From: JAHRVQ01 sp046290215
Lineage (GTDB): Bacteria; Pseudomonadota; Gammaproteobacteria; Pseudomonadales; Azotimanducaceae
Length of the DNA stretch: 6,347 nucleotides
Assembly (NCBI GenBank): GCA_046290215.1
Contig: JBKAGC010000212.1
Location: 1-6,347 of the forward strand
Direction: 5' to 3'
The position numbers and the translations under genes are program-made. Below the pieces are notes generated by a model. The model was given only the letters and a program-made list of their open reading frames with translations. It was not told the DNA's origin and did no database searches. Below, piece after piece: positions 6,307-6,347 of this stretch (position 1 is its first letter; the number at the start of each line of letters is the position of its first letter).

Positions 6307-6347
6307 ATGAAAAAGACAATTTATGAAACCAACTATGATCGGCTGCA
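6307..6347 (+). CDS. Start of a gene of unknown function (3' partial)
   Basis: An ATG at 6307 opens a frame that reads MKKTIYETNYDRL and runs off the right edge after 13 full codons. It has a good Shine-Dalgarno site, AGGA at 6297-6300, six bases before the ATG. The purine- and A-rich start region contrasts with the C-rich leader before it, as is usual at a real translation start. Thirteen residues are too few to assign a family, and I give no function. The long structured leader suggests it is the first gene of a new transcription unit running to the right. Confidence 0.65.
   Translation, partial: MKKTIYETNYDRL

Overview
The window reads as a junction inside or next to a mobile gammaproteobacterial region. 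That setting is an inference from gene content and layout: a metal-efflux operon, a long gene-poor stretch, an orphan DUF4062 gene and a long structured leader in front of a new gene. No integrase, transposase, tRNA or CRISPR array is visible. The exact genus cannot be read from the sequence.

Region 1 (start to 3939, + strand) is the end of a heavy-metal RND efflux operon. It holds the C-terminal two thirds or so of a CzcB-like periplasmic adaptor, whose start lies left of the window. Ten bases later comes a complete 1040-residue CzcA-type inner-membrane pump. Together with an outer-membrane channel, not in the window and probably encoded upstream, these would export divalent cations by proton exchange. 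The pump carries the D402/D408/E415 triad of CzcA-type pumps and lacks the CusA methionines, so Zn/Co/Cd/Ni is more likely than Cu/Ag. The adaptor appears to lack the alpha-helical hairpin normally placed between its two lipoyl half-motifs.

Region 2 (3940-4728) has no convincing gene. It begins with a terminator-like hairpin after the pump gene. It then holds a cluster of inverted repeats, including an exact 18-bp pair at 4166-4183/4213-4230 bracketed by an 11-bp direct repeat, and ends with an exact 16-bp hairpin at 4675-4713 just behind the next gene.

Region 3 (4729-5778, - strand) is a complete 349-residue protein with an N-terminal DUF4062 domain and an unrecognised C-terminal half. It starts at TTG and is convergent with the pump operon. 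It has no visible partner gene. DUF4062 modules occur in signalling and immunity-like proteins, so an accessory or defence role is possible but unproven.

Region 4 (5779-6306) is a long C-rich leader with several small hairpins, two of them mutually exclusive. It precedes a + strand gene that starts at 6307 and runs off the right edge after 13 codons.
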